64,000 nucleotides of DNA. It comes from JAGWRI01 sp963728785. Its GTDB lineage: Bacteria; Gemmatimonadota; Gemmatimonadetes; Gemmatimonadales; Gemmatimonadaceae. The notes beneath the pieces were generated by a model, which ran no database searches, was not told the DNA's origin, and saw only the letters and a list, made by a program, of their open reading frames with translations. Both the position numbers and the translations under genes were made by a program. The stretch covers positions 248,001 through 312,000 of the forward strand of contig CAVSKV010000002.1 of NCBI GenBank assembly GCA_963728785.1, written 5' to 3'. This document shows positions 9,374 through 17,249 of the stretch, piece after piece. The number at the start of each line of letters is the position of its first letter. Position 1 is the stretch's first letter.

Positions 9374-9453
9374 CAGTCGGACAGTCGGACAGTCGGACAG
9401 TCAGACAGTTGGGCAGCGCTCTCGGACTGTTTGACTGCCCGACTGTCCGACTC
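9374..9453. repeat. 8-bp-period repeat array with internal inversion (fold-back structure)
   Basis: Ten consecutive octamers. First come three exact copies of CAGTCGGA, then CAGTCAGA and CAGTTGGG, a turning unit CAGCGCTC, and then four units in the opposite orientation (TCGGACTG, TTTGACTG, CCCGACTG, TCCGACTC). The outer arms (9375-9405 and 9423-9453) can pair over 31 positions with about four mismatches. It fills the space between the divergent drrA-like and hemG genes, ending 10 bases from the drrA-like start codon, so it should be in that mRNA leader. Confidence 0.9.
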
Positions 9454-9574
9454 AAATGTACCGCGGGGATCTTCCCCCCGCGTGAGGAATCCCGCCACAT
9501 CGATTCGGGGGAATCGCCGGACCCGCCAGCCCCTGGCCCACGGGTATCCTCCTGTCGACCCCCACGGAGGACCC

Positions 9575-10177
9575 ATGCCTGCGCCGCGCACACTCATCGT
9601 ATACGGCACCAGCTACGGACAGACGGCGCGTATTGCCGGCCGCATTCGCAACGTGCTCACCGAGCACGGACATGTGGTGACGGTCCGCAAGGGCGACGAG
9701 TTGCCGGAAGATCTCCGCCTCACGGACTACGACGCCGTGGTCGTGGGCGCGTCGATGATCCGACACGGCTATCAGAACTACGTCGCCTCCTTCGCGCGGC
9801 GCCAGGCCGGGGTGCTCAACACGATTCCCAGCGCATTCTTCGCCGTGAGCGGTTCTGCGGGGAGCACCAATGCCCTCGAGCGGGCTGAGGCGCACCGGCT
9901 GGCCGGGGAGTTCTGCAAGGCGGCAGGTTGGCGACCGGCCATGATCGAATCGATTGCCGGCGCCATCGCCTACACCAGATACAACTTCCTGATGCGGTGG
10001 TTCATGAAACGCATCAGCGCCAAGGAAGGCGGAAGCACCGACACGAGCCGCGACCACGAGTATACGGATTGGGCGCAGGTCGGCCGGTTCGCGCAGCGGT
10101 TCGCCGACGTCGTGCGGACGCACGAGCGCACGAGTGACGCCCCCCGCACACTCGCATTCTCCGAGGACATCGCATAG
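9575..10177 (+). CDS. hemG: Flavodoxin-domain protoporphyrinogen IX dehydrogenase (HemG type)
   Basis: About 200 residues with a flavodoxin fold. It should oxidise protoporphyrinogen IX to protoporphyrin IX in haem synthesis, passing electrons to menaquinone at the membrane. The match to E. coli HemG is direct at several points: IVYGTSYGQTARIA (FMN phosphate loop), DAVVVGASMIRHGY, SAFFAVSGSA, the membrane-contact region AGAIAYTRYNFLMRW, and GGSTDTSRDHEYTDWAQV. ATG at 9575 has a GGAGG site 4 bases upstream; a much longer reading in the same frame from 8912 would run through the repeat and antisense of the ABC gene and is rejected. Nine bases before zwf, so first gene of an operon. Confidence 0.88.
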   Translation: MPAPRTLIVYGTSYGQTARIAGRIRNVLTEHGHVVTVRKGDELPEDLRLTDYDAVVVGASMIRHGYQNYVASFARRQAGVLNTIPSAFFAVSGSAGSTNALERAEAHRLAGEFCKAAGWRPAMIESIAGAIAYTRYNFLMRWFMKRISAKEGGSTDTSRDHEYTDWAQVGRFAQRFADVVRTHERTSDAPRTLAFSEDIA

Positions 10178-10186
10178 GATGTCCGT

Positions 10187-11653
10187 ATGCCCCTACGGAT
10201 GACGGACACCAGTGAAGATTCCTCGGTCCCCGGCGCGTCAGGCGGCCAAGCCCCCTCTGACGCGCTGGTATGCTTCGGGATCACCGGCGACCTGGCTCAC
10301 AAGCAGATCTTCCCGGCGCTCTACGCGATGGTCAAGCGCAATGCGCTCGAGGTGCCGGTAATCGGCGTCGCCTTCTCCCACTGGGACCTGGACACGCTAC
10401 GGGCGCGCGCTCGCGACAGCATCATCAAGCATGGTGGCCTCGACGACCAGGCGGCGTTCGACCGGTTGCTCGGTCTGTTGCGCTACGTGGACGGCGACTA
10501 CGCCGACCCTGCTACGTTCCAGGCGTTGAAGAAGGCGTTGAACGGCGCGGCGCACCCGGCCCACTATCTGGCCATTCCACCCATGTTGTTCGAAACGGTG
10601 ATCAAGGCGTTGGGAGCAGCAGGGTTGGCCGAGGGCGCGCGCGTGATCGTCGAAAAGCCGTTCGGCCGCGACCTCGATTCGGCGCGCGAACTGAACCGCG
10701 TGGCGCATGCCGAGTTCCCCGAATCATCGATCTTCCGCATCGATCACTTCCTGGGCAAGGAAGCCATCGAGAACATTCTGTACTTCCGGTTCGCCAATTC
10801 GTTTCTCGAACCTATCTGGAACCGCCAGCACGTGGCCAACGTGCAAATCACGTTGGCCGAGGATTTCGGCGTGCAGGGGCGGGGCGCGTTCTACGAGACC
10901 GCCGGCTGCCTGCGCGACGTGATCGAGAACCATCTCTTTGAAGTGGTGGCGCTGCTCGCCATGGAGCCGCCGGCCACCAGCGGGTTCGAGGCACTGCGCG
11001 ACGAGAAGGCCAAGGTGTTCCGCGCCATGCACCCGCTGCGCCCCGCCGACGTCGTGCGCGGGCAGTTCGTGGGTTATCGAGACGAGCCGGGTGTGGCCAA
11101 GAATTCCGACGTCGAAACGTTCTGCGCGCTGCGGCTGACCATCGATTCGTGGCGCTGGGCCGGCGTGCCCTGGTATCTGCGTTCCGGTAAATGCCTGGCC
11201 GAGACCGCCGCCGAGGTGCGCGTGGAACTCAAGGCGCCGCCACAGAAGCTGTTCGCCGACTCGGTGCAGCGACCGGGCCACACGAACTACATTCGGTTCC
11301 GGCTCTCACCCGGCCCCGCCGTGGCGCTCGCCGCTCGCGTCAAGCGGGTGGGCGAAGAGTTCGTGGGCGACCAGCGCGAGCTCTACCTGCTGGACGAGCA
11401 GCCCGACGCGCGGGCCCCGTACGACCGGCTGCTCGGTGACGCGCTGGTGGGCAATGCCGCGCTGTTCGCGCGCGAAGATTCCGTGGAGGCCGCGTGGGCG
11501 GTGGTCGACCCCGTGCTCCAGACGCACGGCCCGGCGCTCCCGTACGCGCCCGGCACGTGGGGGCCGGCGCAGGCCGACGAACTCGTGGCCGCCGACGGCG
11601 GGTGGCACGCCCCCGTGCTGGCTGTCGCCAGCGGAGCCGCGCCCGCCGAATGA
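10187..11653 (+). CDS. zwf: Glucose-6-phosphate 1-dehydrogenase
   Basis: Oxidises glucose 6-phosphate to 6-phosphogluconolactone with NAD(P)+, the entry to the oxidative pentose phosphate or Entner-Doudoroff pathways. 488 residues, normal for the family. The N-terminal nucleotide fold shows CFGITGDLAHKQIFPALY. RIDHFLGKEAIENIL (from residue 184, with His187 and Lys191) is the family's substrate-binding signature. EKPFGRD and the long C-terminal beta-sheet domain with WYLRSGKCL are also present. The first 25 residues are extra and Ser/Gly-rich; an alternative ATG at 10199 is possible. The stop overlaps the start of the glucokinase gene, so both enzymes should be made together. Confidence 0.96.
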   Translation: MPLRMTDTSEDSSVPGASGGQAPSDALVCFGITGDLAHKQIFPALYAMVKRNALEVPVIGVAFSHWDLDTLRARARDSIIKHGGLDDQAAFDRLLGLLRYVDGDYADPATFQALKKALNGAAHPAHYLAIPPMLFETVIKALGAAGLAEGARVIVEKPFGRDLDSARELNRVAHAEFPESSIFRIDHFLGKEAIENILYFRFANSFLEPIWNRQHVANVQITLAEDFGVQGRGAFYETAGCLRDVIENHLFEVVALLAMEPPATSGFEALRDEKAKVFRAMHPLRPADVVRGQFVGYRDEPGVAKNSDVETFCALRLTIDSWRWAGVPWYLRSGKCLAETAAEVRVELKAPPQKLFADSVQRPGHTNYIRFRLSPGPAVALAARVKRVGEEFVGDQRELYLLDEQPDARAPYDRLLGDALVGNAALFAREDSVEAAWAVVDPVLQTHGPALPYAPGTWGPAQADELVAADGGWHAPVLAVASGAAPAE

Positions 11654-12324
11654 TGGCCAATAAGCGGGCCAGCCGCCGGGTGCTCGTCATCGACGTGGGT
11701 GGTACCCACGTCAAGATGCTGGTCAAGGGCGCCGGCGCGCGACGCGAATTCGAGTCCGGGCCCACGATGACCGCGGCGCAGATGGTGCGCGGGGTGAAGC
11801 GGGCGGTGCGCGGGTGGGCGTACGACTGCGTTTCGATGGGCTATCCGGGGCCCGTGGTGAGCGGGCGGCCGCTGCACGAGGCCGCCAACCTGGGCGGCGG
11901 ATGGGTGCACTTCGATTTCGCCAAGGCGTTCGGCCGTCCGGTGAGGGTCATGAACGACGCGGCCATGCAGGCGCTGGGTAGCTACCGCGGCGGGCGCATG
12001 CTCTTTCTGGGGCTGGGCACCGGACTGGGATCGGCGATGGTCGTGGACGGCATCGTCGAGCCCATGGAACTGGCGCACCTGCCGTACGAGAATGGCAAGA
12101 GCTACGAGGACTATCTGGGCCTGCGCGGGCTCGATCGCCTGGGCAAGAAGAAGTGGCGGAAGCACGTGGCCGACGTCGTCGAGAAGCTCACCACGGCGCT
12201 GGAGCCCGACGACATCGTGATCGGCGGAGGCAACGCGGCCAAGTTGAAGGACCTGCCCAAGGGGGCCCGCCGCGGAAGCAACGCCAACGCGTTCCGGGGC
12301 GGTTTCCGGATGTGGGAGGAGTAG
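11650..12324 (+). CDS. ROK-family polyphosphate glucokinase
   Basis: 224 residues. Should phosphorylate glucose to glucose 6-phosphate, the substrate of the zwf product encoded just upstream. The ATP/polyphosphate-binding loop LVIDVGGTHVKML starts the fold; MGYPGPV and MNDAAMQALGSY (with the catalytic Asp) follow, then LGLGTGLGSAM. The segment HLPYENGKSYEDYLG and GLDRLGKKKWRKHV is typical of the short PPGK-like ROK subfamily, which can use polyphosphate instead of ATP; the donor here is inferred, not shown. Start is one of two adjacent ATGs (11650 or 11653) overlapping the zwf stop. Third gene of the hemG-zwf operon. Confidence 0.88.
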   Translation: MMANKRASRRVLVIDVGGTHVKMLVKGAGARREFESGPTMTAAQMVRGVKRAVRGWAYDCVSMGYPGPVVSGRPLHEAANLGGGWVHFDFAKAFGRPVRVMNDAAMQALGSYRGGRMLFLGLGTGLGSAMVVDGIVEPMELAHLPYENGKSYEDYLGLRGLDRLGKKKWRKHVADVVEKLTTALEPDDIVIGGGNAAKLKDLPKGARRGSNANAFRGGFRMWEE

Positions 12325-12346
12325 CTCGGCCCCACTTCCAGCCACG

Positions 12347-12757
12347 TCAGGCCACGTCGTTGACCAGCGTCGCCGGATCCTGGCAGTAGAACTCCCGCAG
12401 TTGCTCGTACGGCGCCGGGTGCTTGGCGCGGAGCTGATGCGGCTTCTCGAAGAACGTCTCGGTGACCACGGCAAAGAACTCGGCTGGATTGGTGGCGCCG
12501 TACTGATCGATCAACTCGCGGTGATGATGCTGCGCTTCCTGCACGAGTTGATCGAAGTCATGTCCGAACACGCGGGCCCACGCCACGTACATCGAGCGCC
12601 GCGGCAGGATCGGCGCCCCGTCCCCCGCCCTGCTCTCCTGGTCCAGCTGGTGCGCGAATTCGTGGAGCACCACGTTGTGGCCGTCGTGGATGTCGCTCGC
12701 CCCAGCGAGCACGCTGTCTCACACCAGCACCACCAAGCCCGATACCCACGAATCGCC
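12347..12757 (-). pseudogene. Decayed MtfA-like zinc peptidase (C-terminal part remains)
   Basis: The 121-residue open part carries the zinc site HEFAHQLDQE and, later, NPAEFFAVVTETFF and REFYCQDP, all diagnostic of the MtfA (Mlc titration factor A) family. A full member has about 250-270 residues. Reading upstream in the same frame, the conserved stretch GDSWVSGLVVLV-x-DSVLAGAS is recognisable, but the position where the family has Trp is a TGA stop (12719-12721), and a second TGA (12758-12760) cuts it again 12 codons earlier. No family-like N-terminal half was found beyond that in any frame. The open part could only start at GTG 12712. Either a dead gene or a truncated protein with an intact zinc site. 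Confidence 0.7.
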
Positions 12758-12981
12758 TCACGGCGGCGGCGGGCCAGACAGCGGAACATCGGGCTCCGTG
12801 CAAGGGTGAGCCGCGCAGCCAAGGGCATCGTCGTGACGCGCGCGGAGTGCTCTCGACGAACGGGAGGATGATCCGGGGGGACCGCAACTTCCACGACACC
12901 CTGCACGGCTTTCCCTTATGCAACGCAGCGGGAGCAGTGGGTAGCTTGCCGGTGTGGCAGTGACGACCACCAGGAGGTCTC

Positions 12982-13176
12982 ATGGACCGCTCCAAGTCGA
13001 AAGCGACCGCTTCAAAGGCGCCCGCCAAGGGCAAGGCAACCTCAAAGAAGTCGGCCACACTGGCCAAGAACGCCACCAATCCGCCGCGCACCACGAAGGG
13101 CTGGCTCACCAGTCCGAAGTTCGGCAGCGCGGGAAGCGGCGGCGCCGAGTTCGAACCGGGGCCGGAGCGCGACTGA
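12982..13176 (+). CDS. Small basic Lys/Ala-rich protein
   Basis: 64 residues, preceded by a near-ideal ribosome site AGGAGGT (12972-12978), which is the main reason for calling it. The first half is Lys/Ala/Ser-rich (KATASKAPAKGKATSKKS) like histone-H1-type tails; the second half is polar with GWLTSPKFGSAGSGG and an acidic end. No known family recognised. It could bind nucleic acid or polyphosphate, but that is only a guess from charge. Followed 38 bases later by another small gene on the same strand. Confidence 0.65.
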   Translation: MDRSKSKATASKAPAKGKATSKKSATLAKNATNPPRTTKGWLTSPKFGSAGSGGAEFEPGPERD

Positions 13177-13214
13177 TACGCTCGGTCCCTGGATCTCCGG
13201 AATGAGGGGGGCTC

Positions 13215-13493
13215 ATGTCCAGAAAGCGCGGGTCCAGCAAGCAGCCGGACGATCAGGTCGCGACGACGACCCGTCGCGACCGGCCGGAACTGGAAGGCGG
13301 CACTCCACTGCCCCAGGAGTTAACCGGCCGGGCCAGCGGCACTGAGGAGGATTTGGACACGCTGTTCGCCAACGACGCAGCCGATCACTTCGCCGACGGC
13401 TTTCGCGGCGGCAGCAACGATGACCCCGCATCGGACATCCCCAGGGAGCCGGATACCGGCGGAAACGCGGACGAGGACGTGACGGCGGTATAG
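13215..13493 (+). CDS. Small acidic hypothetical protein
   Basis: 92 residues with a purine-rich ribosome site (GAGGGGGG just upstream of ATG). A basic start (MSRKRGSSKQ) is followed by a long Asp/Glu-rich part with EEDLDTLFANDAADHFADGF, which could form a short amphipathic helix, and a disordered acidic tail. No signal peptide, no membrane segment. Function unknown. It probably shares a transcript with the basic 64-residue protein before it; the opposite charges are worth noting. Confidence 0.6.
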   Translation: MSRKRGSSKQPDDQVATTTRRDRPELEGGTPLPQELTGRASGTEEDLDTLFANDAADHFADGFRGGSNDDPASDIPREPDTGGNADEDVTAV

Positions 13494-13654
13494 GGTGGCA
13501 GGTCGGCGAATGCGCCCGTGCGACGGGGCCATATAGGGGATGTTCGGACGTCGGGCGCGAATTCGCGTAGCCGACGCTTGCGTCATTAGCTAAGCGTCTT
13601 ATGTTCTGAGCGAGCAATGCTGACAGCATTCCTCACGAAGGAGCCTGGCTTCGC

Positions 13655-14620
13655 ATGATGATACTCGTTTACACGCTCTGGCTGACGACGATCGCAATGA
13701 CGGTTCCAACGGCCCCGGCCATGCGCAAGGCGCCGCACGAAGAGCCGATGATGCTCGAGACGCCCACCGGCACGATCTCGGGGATGCTCACTGTGCCCGA
13801 TGGTTCGGGCCCGTATCCCGTGGCGCTCATCATCGCCGGATCGGGGCCGACCGATCGCGACGGCAACAGCCCGGCCGGCGTGCGGACGGACATGTACAAG
13901 TTGCTGGCCGAGAGGTTGGCCGGCCGCGGAGTCGCCACGGTCCGCTACGACAAGCGCGGGATCGCGGCGAGCAAGGCCGCCGCGACCTCCGAATCGGCGC
14001 TGCGTTTCGAGACTTACATTGACGATGCCACCGCATGGGTGCGGAAGCTGCGGACCGACAAACGCTTCTCGTCGGTCACGATCATCGGGCACAGCGAGGG
14101 TTCGCTCATCGGCATGGTTGCAGCCCGCACGGCGCCCGCCGACGCCTACGTATCGCTCGAAGGCGCCGGATCGCCTGCCGCCGATATCCTGCGGACGCAG
14201 CTCAAGGGAAAGCTTCCTCCCGATCTGGCCGCCGCATCCGACCGGATCCTGGCCGATCTCGAACAGGGGCACACCACCGACAGCGTGCCGGCGTCGCTCG
14301 TGTCGCTCTACCGCACCAGCGTTCAGCCGTACATGATCTCCTGGTTCCGTTATGACCCGGCGCGGGAAATTGCCAAACTCACCATCCCTGTGCTGATCGT
14401 GCAGGGGACGCACGACATCCAGGTAAGCCTGGACGACGCGAACAAGCTGGCCCTCGGCGATACGGCGGCCACGCTGGTCGTGATCGACGGCATGACGCAC
14501 GTGCTCAAGGATGCGCCCGCCGGCCAGGCGGCGCAGACGGCCGCGTATACCGACCCCTCGCTCCCGCTGGACGCGAAGGTGGTGCCGACGATCGCGGATT
14601 TCATCCTCCGGAAGGGCTGA
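13655..14620 (+). CDS. Secreted alpha/beta hydrolase
   Basis: 321 residues with a hydrophobic N-terminal signal. Oxyanion region IIAGSGPTDRDGN; nucleophile elbow GHSEGS with Ser147; acid in IVQGTHDIQV; His in IDGMTHVLKDA. These elements in this order fit the family of serine hydrolases annotated as dienelactone-hydrolase/lipase-like or BAAT-like exported hydrolases; the exact ester or peptide substrate cannot be told. The start at ATG 13655 (adjacent ATG 13658) has AAGGAG at 13639-13644. Stands between a small-gene pair and a convergent glycosidase gene 29 bases away. Confidence 0.85.
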   Translation: MMILVYTLWLTTIAMTVPTAPAMRKAPHEEPMMLETPTGTISGMLTVPDGSGPYPVALIIAGSGPTDRDGNSPAGVRTDMYKLLAERLAGRGVATVRYDKRGIAASKAAATSESALRFETYIDDATAWVRKLRTDKRFSSVTIIGHSEGSLIGMVAARTAPADAYVSLEGAGSPAADILRTQLKGKLPPDLAAASDRILADLEQGHTTDSVPASLVSLYRTSVQPYMISWFRYDPAREIAKLTIPVLIVQGTHDIQVSLDDANKLALGDTAATLVVIDGMTHVLKDAPAGQAAQTAAYTDPSLPLDAKVVPTIADFILRKG

Positions 14621-14649
14621 GCTTCCAGCGACCCCGCAAGGCCGGGCAA

Positions 14650-16341
14650 TCAGTTGCCCGACATGCCTCCATCCGCATAGCCCCAATCATAGGAACGGTC
14701 GTCGCCCATCAAACGCCAGCGGGTGGGCCAGGTCGTCGTCTGCCAGTCGAGCGGCTCGCCCAACGGTTGTTCGTGCGCGGCGAGCGCGAGCGCGGCGCGG
14801 AGGTCCCGGCGCTGATCGGCGCCAAGCGCATCCGGCGCGAGCGATACGAACAGCATCGTGCCGCTCCGTGAGAGCAGGTCGAGCCACTCGCGGTTGAGGT
14901 TCCACGGCACCTTGGTGGTGACCCCCACGCAGTCGGCGTCCGCGGTATAGAACGCTCCACTCTGCCCGCCGCGGAACGCCAGCGCGTTCACGCCCATGCG
15001 CCGCACGCGGTCCCAGTCCGTGCCGCTCGTGTCGTCGCCCACGCGGCACATCTCGAAGTACCCCGCCGAGAGATGGCTCACGGTGTTGCAGCCGATGATC
15101 AAAGAATCGCCCGCCGCGGTCCGCACGGTGCCGTAGAACTCGTCGACCACTTCGGCCGTCGTCCGCACCGGGCCTTCATTGAACGTCCACTCGCCACGGG
15201 TCAGCGCGCTCCCCATCTGGGAACCCCAGCGTCCGAACAGATCGTAAGTAGAGTAGTCGTGCTTGATCAGCTCGAAGCCCCACGCGCGTAGACGGCCGAT
15301 GTCGGCGGCGATCTTCTGGCGCACCTCCGGCACGGTGGGGTCGAGCACGTCGTGGCTGCGCGACAGGCGCCAGCCATCCGGTGCGTCGGCCGGCGCCTGC
15401 AATGGGCGAATCCAGACGCCTGGCCGAGCGCCGATGCGCCGCACGTCGGCCACGACCGCGGGAAGATCGGGGAACGTCTCGTTGCCACGGTCCCACGTGC
15501 CGGCGCCGGTCTTGTCGGCACCGCGCCCCGGCTGCCAGCCGTCGTCGATCACCACGAACGGGCGGTTGCCGCCAGCCGGCGAGAGTTCCACGATGTGTTC
15601 CGCGTCGGCCCGGAAGGTGGCCGCACTGTTGTCGCCATACGCGTAGTACCAGTCGTTGCTTCCGTATACGGGCTGCGTGGGCAGGCGGGGATTCGCACAC
15701 ATCTGCCGGCAGAAGGCGTGGAGCGCTGCGAACGCTGATTCCCCTTCCTGGCCGGCGCGGGACACGACATGACACACGGCGAGCGTACGCTCACCGAGCT
15801 GGAGCGCGGCGCCGCCACTTCGCACGTCTGCCCAGAGACTGACGCCCTCGGGGTCCACCTGCCAGAAGCACATCGCCGCGGCGCCCGTACGGACGCCGTA
15901 CCCATCGGTGTGGACGCCGTCCGAAGCCATCACGTACCATGGCATCACGCGGTCCGGCACGAAGCCGCGCCACTCAAAGTCGCCGTATCCCCGCTCCCAT
16001 GCGTCACCGAGCAACAGCCGCGTGGCGTCGAGCGTACCCCGCCAACGCAGACCGAGCTTCAGGACGGCGGCCGCCGGCGCGGAGAGATCGACGCGGAGCG
16101 CGTCCGCGACGCCGACGATCGTCACCGAGAGGCCGGTGGCGTCCCAGCGGCCGCGGCTGCCCGGCGCGGGGCGCAGCTGCTGGTCGCCCGACGGCGTGCG
16201 CACGGTGACGGCGTCGGGCGGGCGCATGAGATCGACGAAGCCCGGCGGATCGCCGCTGCCGCGCGAGGCCAGCGGGATGTGCAGCGACGACGCGAGGATT
16301 GACGCGGCACCGCGCTGGACGAACTCTCGGCGTGAGATCAT
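14650..16341 (-). CDS. Tat-exported alpha-galactosidase-like glycoside hydrolase (clan GH-D)
   Basis: About 563 residues. The N-terminus SRREFVQRGAASILASS is a twin-arginine signal, so the folded enzyme should be exported. A beta-sandwich part comes first, then a TIM barrel with clan GH-D (GH27/GH36) landmarks: FVVIDDGWQ, GVWIRPLQAP, ELIKHDYSTYDLFG (the Asp after KH is the expected nucleophile) and CRVGDDTSGTDW (expected acid/base Asp). The product should release terminal alpha-linked sugars such as galactose. The short start at 16341 was chosen because it puts the Tat motif at the N-terminus. It follows the outer-membrane-like gene by 10 bases, so the two are one operon. Confidence 0.82.
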   Translation of the reverse strand: MISRREFVQRGAASILASSLHIPLASRGSGDPPGFVDLMRPPDAVTVRTPSGDQQLRPAPGSRGRWDATGLSVTIVGVADALRVDLSAPAAAVLKLGLRWRGTLDATRLLLGDAWERGYGDFEWRGFVPDRVMPWYVMASDGVHTDGYGVRTGAAAMCFWQVDPEGVSLWADVRSGGAALQLGERTLAVCHVVSRAGQEGESAFAALHAFCRQMCANPRLPTQPVYGSNDWYYAYGDNSAATFRADAEHIVELSPAGGNRPFVVIDDGWQPGRGADKTGAGTWDRGNETFPDLPAVVADVRRIGARPGVWIRPLQAPADAPDGWRLSRSHDVLDPTVPEVRQKIAADIGRLRAWGFELIKHDYSTYDLFGRWGSQMGSALTRGEWTFNEGPVRTTAEVVDEFYGTVRTAAGDSLIIGCNTVSHLSAGYFEMCRVGDDTSGTDWDRVRRMGVNALAFRGGQSGAFYTADADCVGVTTKVPWNLNREWLDLLSRSGTMLFVSLAPDALGADQRRDLRAALALAAHEQPLGEPLDWQTTTWPTRWRLMGDDRSYDWGYADGGMSGN

Positions 16342-16351
16342 GCCTATCAAT

Positions 16352-17131
16352 CTACCAGATCCGCCCCACGTTCCACGTGAGCCCGGCGTACAGCGCCGGC
16401 GGCTGACCGCCAGCCACGTTGGCGATGAATCCGGCATCGGCGACGAACCACCGGTGCACGGTGTACGTAGGCCCGGCGAGGAATCCTACCGACGGCCCAC
16501 TTCCGAACCCCGGATATCCATAGAGCTCGGCCGCGAACGCCAATGGTCCGCCCAGGGACGTGCCGGTCGAGACGGTCCAGAGCATCGCGTTGGCGCTGTC
16601 GCCGCGCGCGCTGCGCCTGGTGTAGCCCACGTTGATGTCCAGCGACACGGGCCCCAGGACGTGGCTCGAGATGAGGAGCAGCGACGCGTCGGTTGTCCCG
16701 GTGCCCGTGCCCCGTGCCATCGACCCGGTGGGAAGCTTTATCGAGGGCTGAACCGCGAAATCTCCGACCAGCGGCGCATCGTCCAGCAGACGCCATTTCA
16801 CGCCCACGCCCGCGTCGCCGAATCCCAGCGGCTCCGCGCTCGAAGGACGCACCGTGGTGAAACTGACGTCGAACTGCACGTGCGAGGCGACGCCGAATTT
16901 GAGCAGCGTGGGCGTGGCCAGCGCGTTGATGCCGGGATCCAACCGGTCGCGCTCGACGCCCCATTCGATCTCGAACCACCCCGGGGCCACCGTGCCGGCG
17001 TGTGTGGCCACCGTGGGCCGCTCGGGCTGCGCGTCGTGCGGCGACGGGACGTCCTGAGCGCCGAGCGCGCCGGCGCCTGCCAGCATGCCGAAGGCAATGC
17101 CCGCCACGATCACGCCGAACCACCGGACCAT
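16352..17131 (-). CDS. Outer-membrane beta-barrel-like protein (MetA-pathway/transporter family)
   Basis: 259 residues with a Sec signal (VIVAGIAFGMLAGAGALGAQD). The body consists of alternating amphipathic strands with aromatic ends, GFGDAGVGVKWRLLDD and VQPSIKLPTGS, as in the phenol MetA-degradation outer-membrane family (PF13557-like), and it ends in an aromatic residue (RIW) as many porin-like barrels do. Start at 17131 chosen over 17215 because of a GAGGGGG site and signal position. Its promoter region is shared with mntH and contains a DtxR-type operator, so it may respond to metal, though its substrate is unknown. First gene of an operon with the glycosidase. Confidence 0.72.
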   Translation of the reverse strand: MVRWFGVIVAGIAFGMLAGAGALGAQDVPSPHDAQPERPTVATHAGTVAPGWFEIEWGVERDRLDPGINALATPTLLKFGVASHVQFDVSFTTVRPSSAEPLGFGDAGVGVKWRLLDDAPLVGDFAVQPSIKLPTGSMARGTGTGTTDASLLLISSHVLGPVSLDINVGYTRRSARGDSANAMLWTVSTGTSLGGPLAFAAELYGYPGFGSGPSVGFLAGPTYTVHRWFVADAGFIANVAGGQPPALYAGLTWNVGRIW

Positions 17132-17167
17132 GCGCACGCCCCCTCGCCCTTTGAGGCAACATGTCGA

Positions 17168-17196
17168 TTGCAATTTAGGACTGCCTAAGTTAACTA
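17168..17196 (+). promoter_or_regulatory. mntH promoter with embedded DtxR/MntR-type operator
   Basis: TTGCAA (17168-17173) and TAACTA (17191-17196) are 17 bases apart, 53 bases before the mntH start. The spacer holds TTAGG-ACTG-CCTAA (17175-17188), a perfect inverted repeat with the same half-sites and 4-base centre as the DtxR/IdeR operator; the 19-base DtxR consensus matches at 14 positions. A repressor bound here would block RNA polymerase. The operator also lies 44 bases from the start of the divergent barrel-protein gene. Confidence 0.75.
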
Positions 17197-17249
17197 TTGG
17201 CGGAGGTTGAATCAACGGAAACCGAATCGCCCCGCTGGAGGCGTGCAGA

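Noticed and set aside
9374..9453. CRISPR-like short repeat array
   Set aside because: Units are contiguous octamers without spacers, they reverse orientation and no cas gene is near.
8912..9574. Long N-terminal extension of hemG
   Set aside because: It would run through the fold-back repeat and the antisense of the ABC gene; the flavodoxin fold starts right at ATG 9575 with a good ribosome site.
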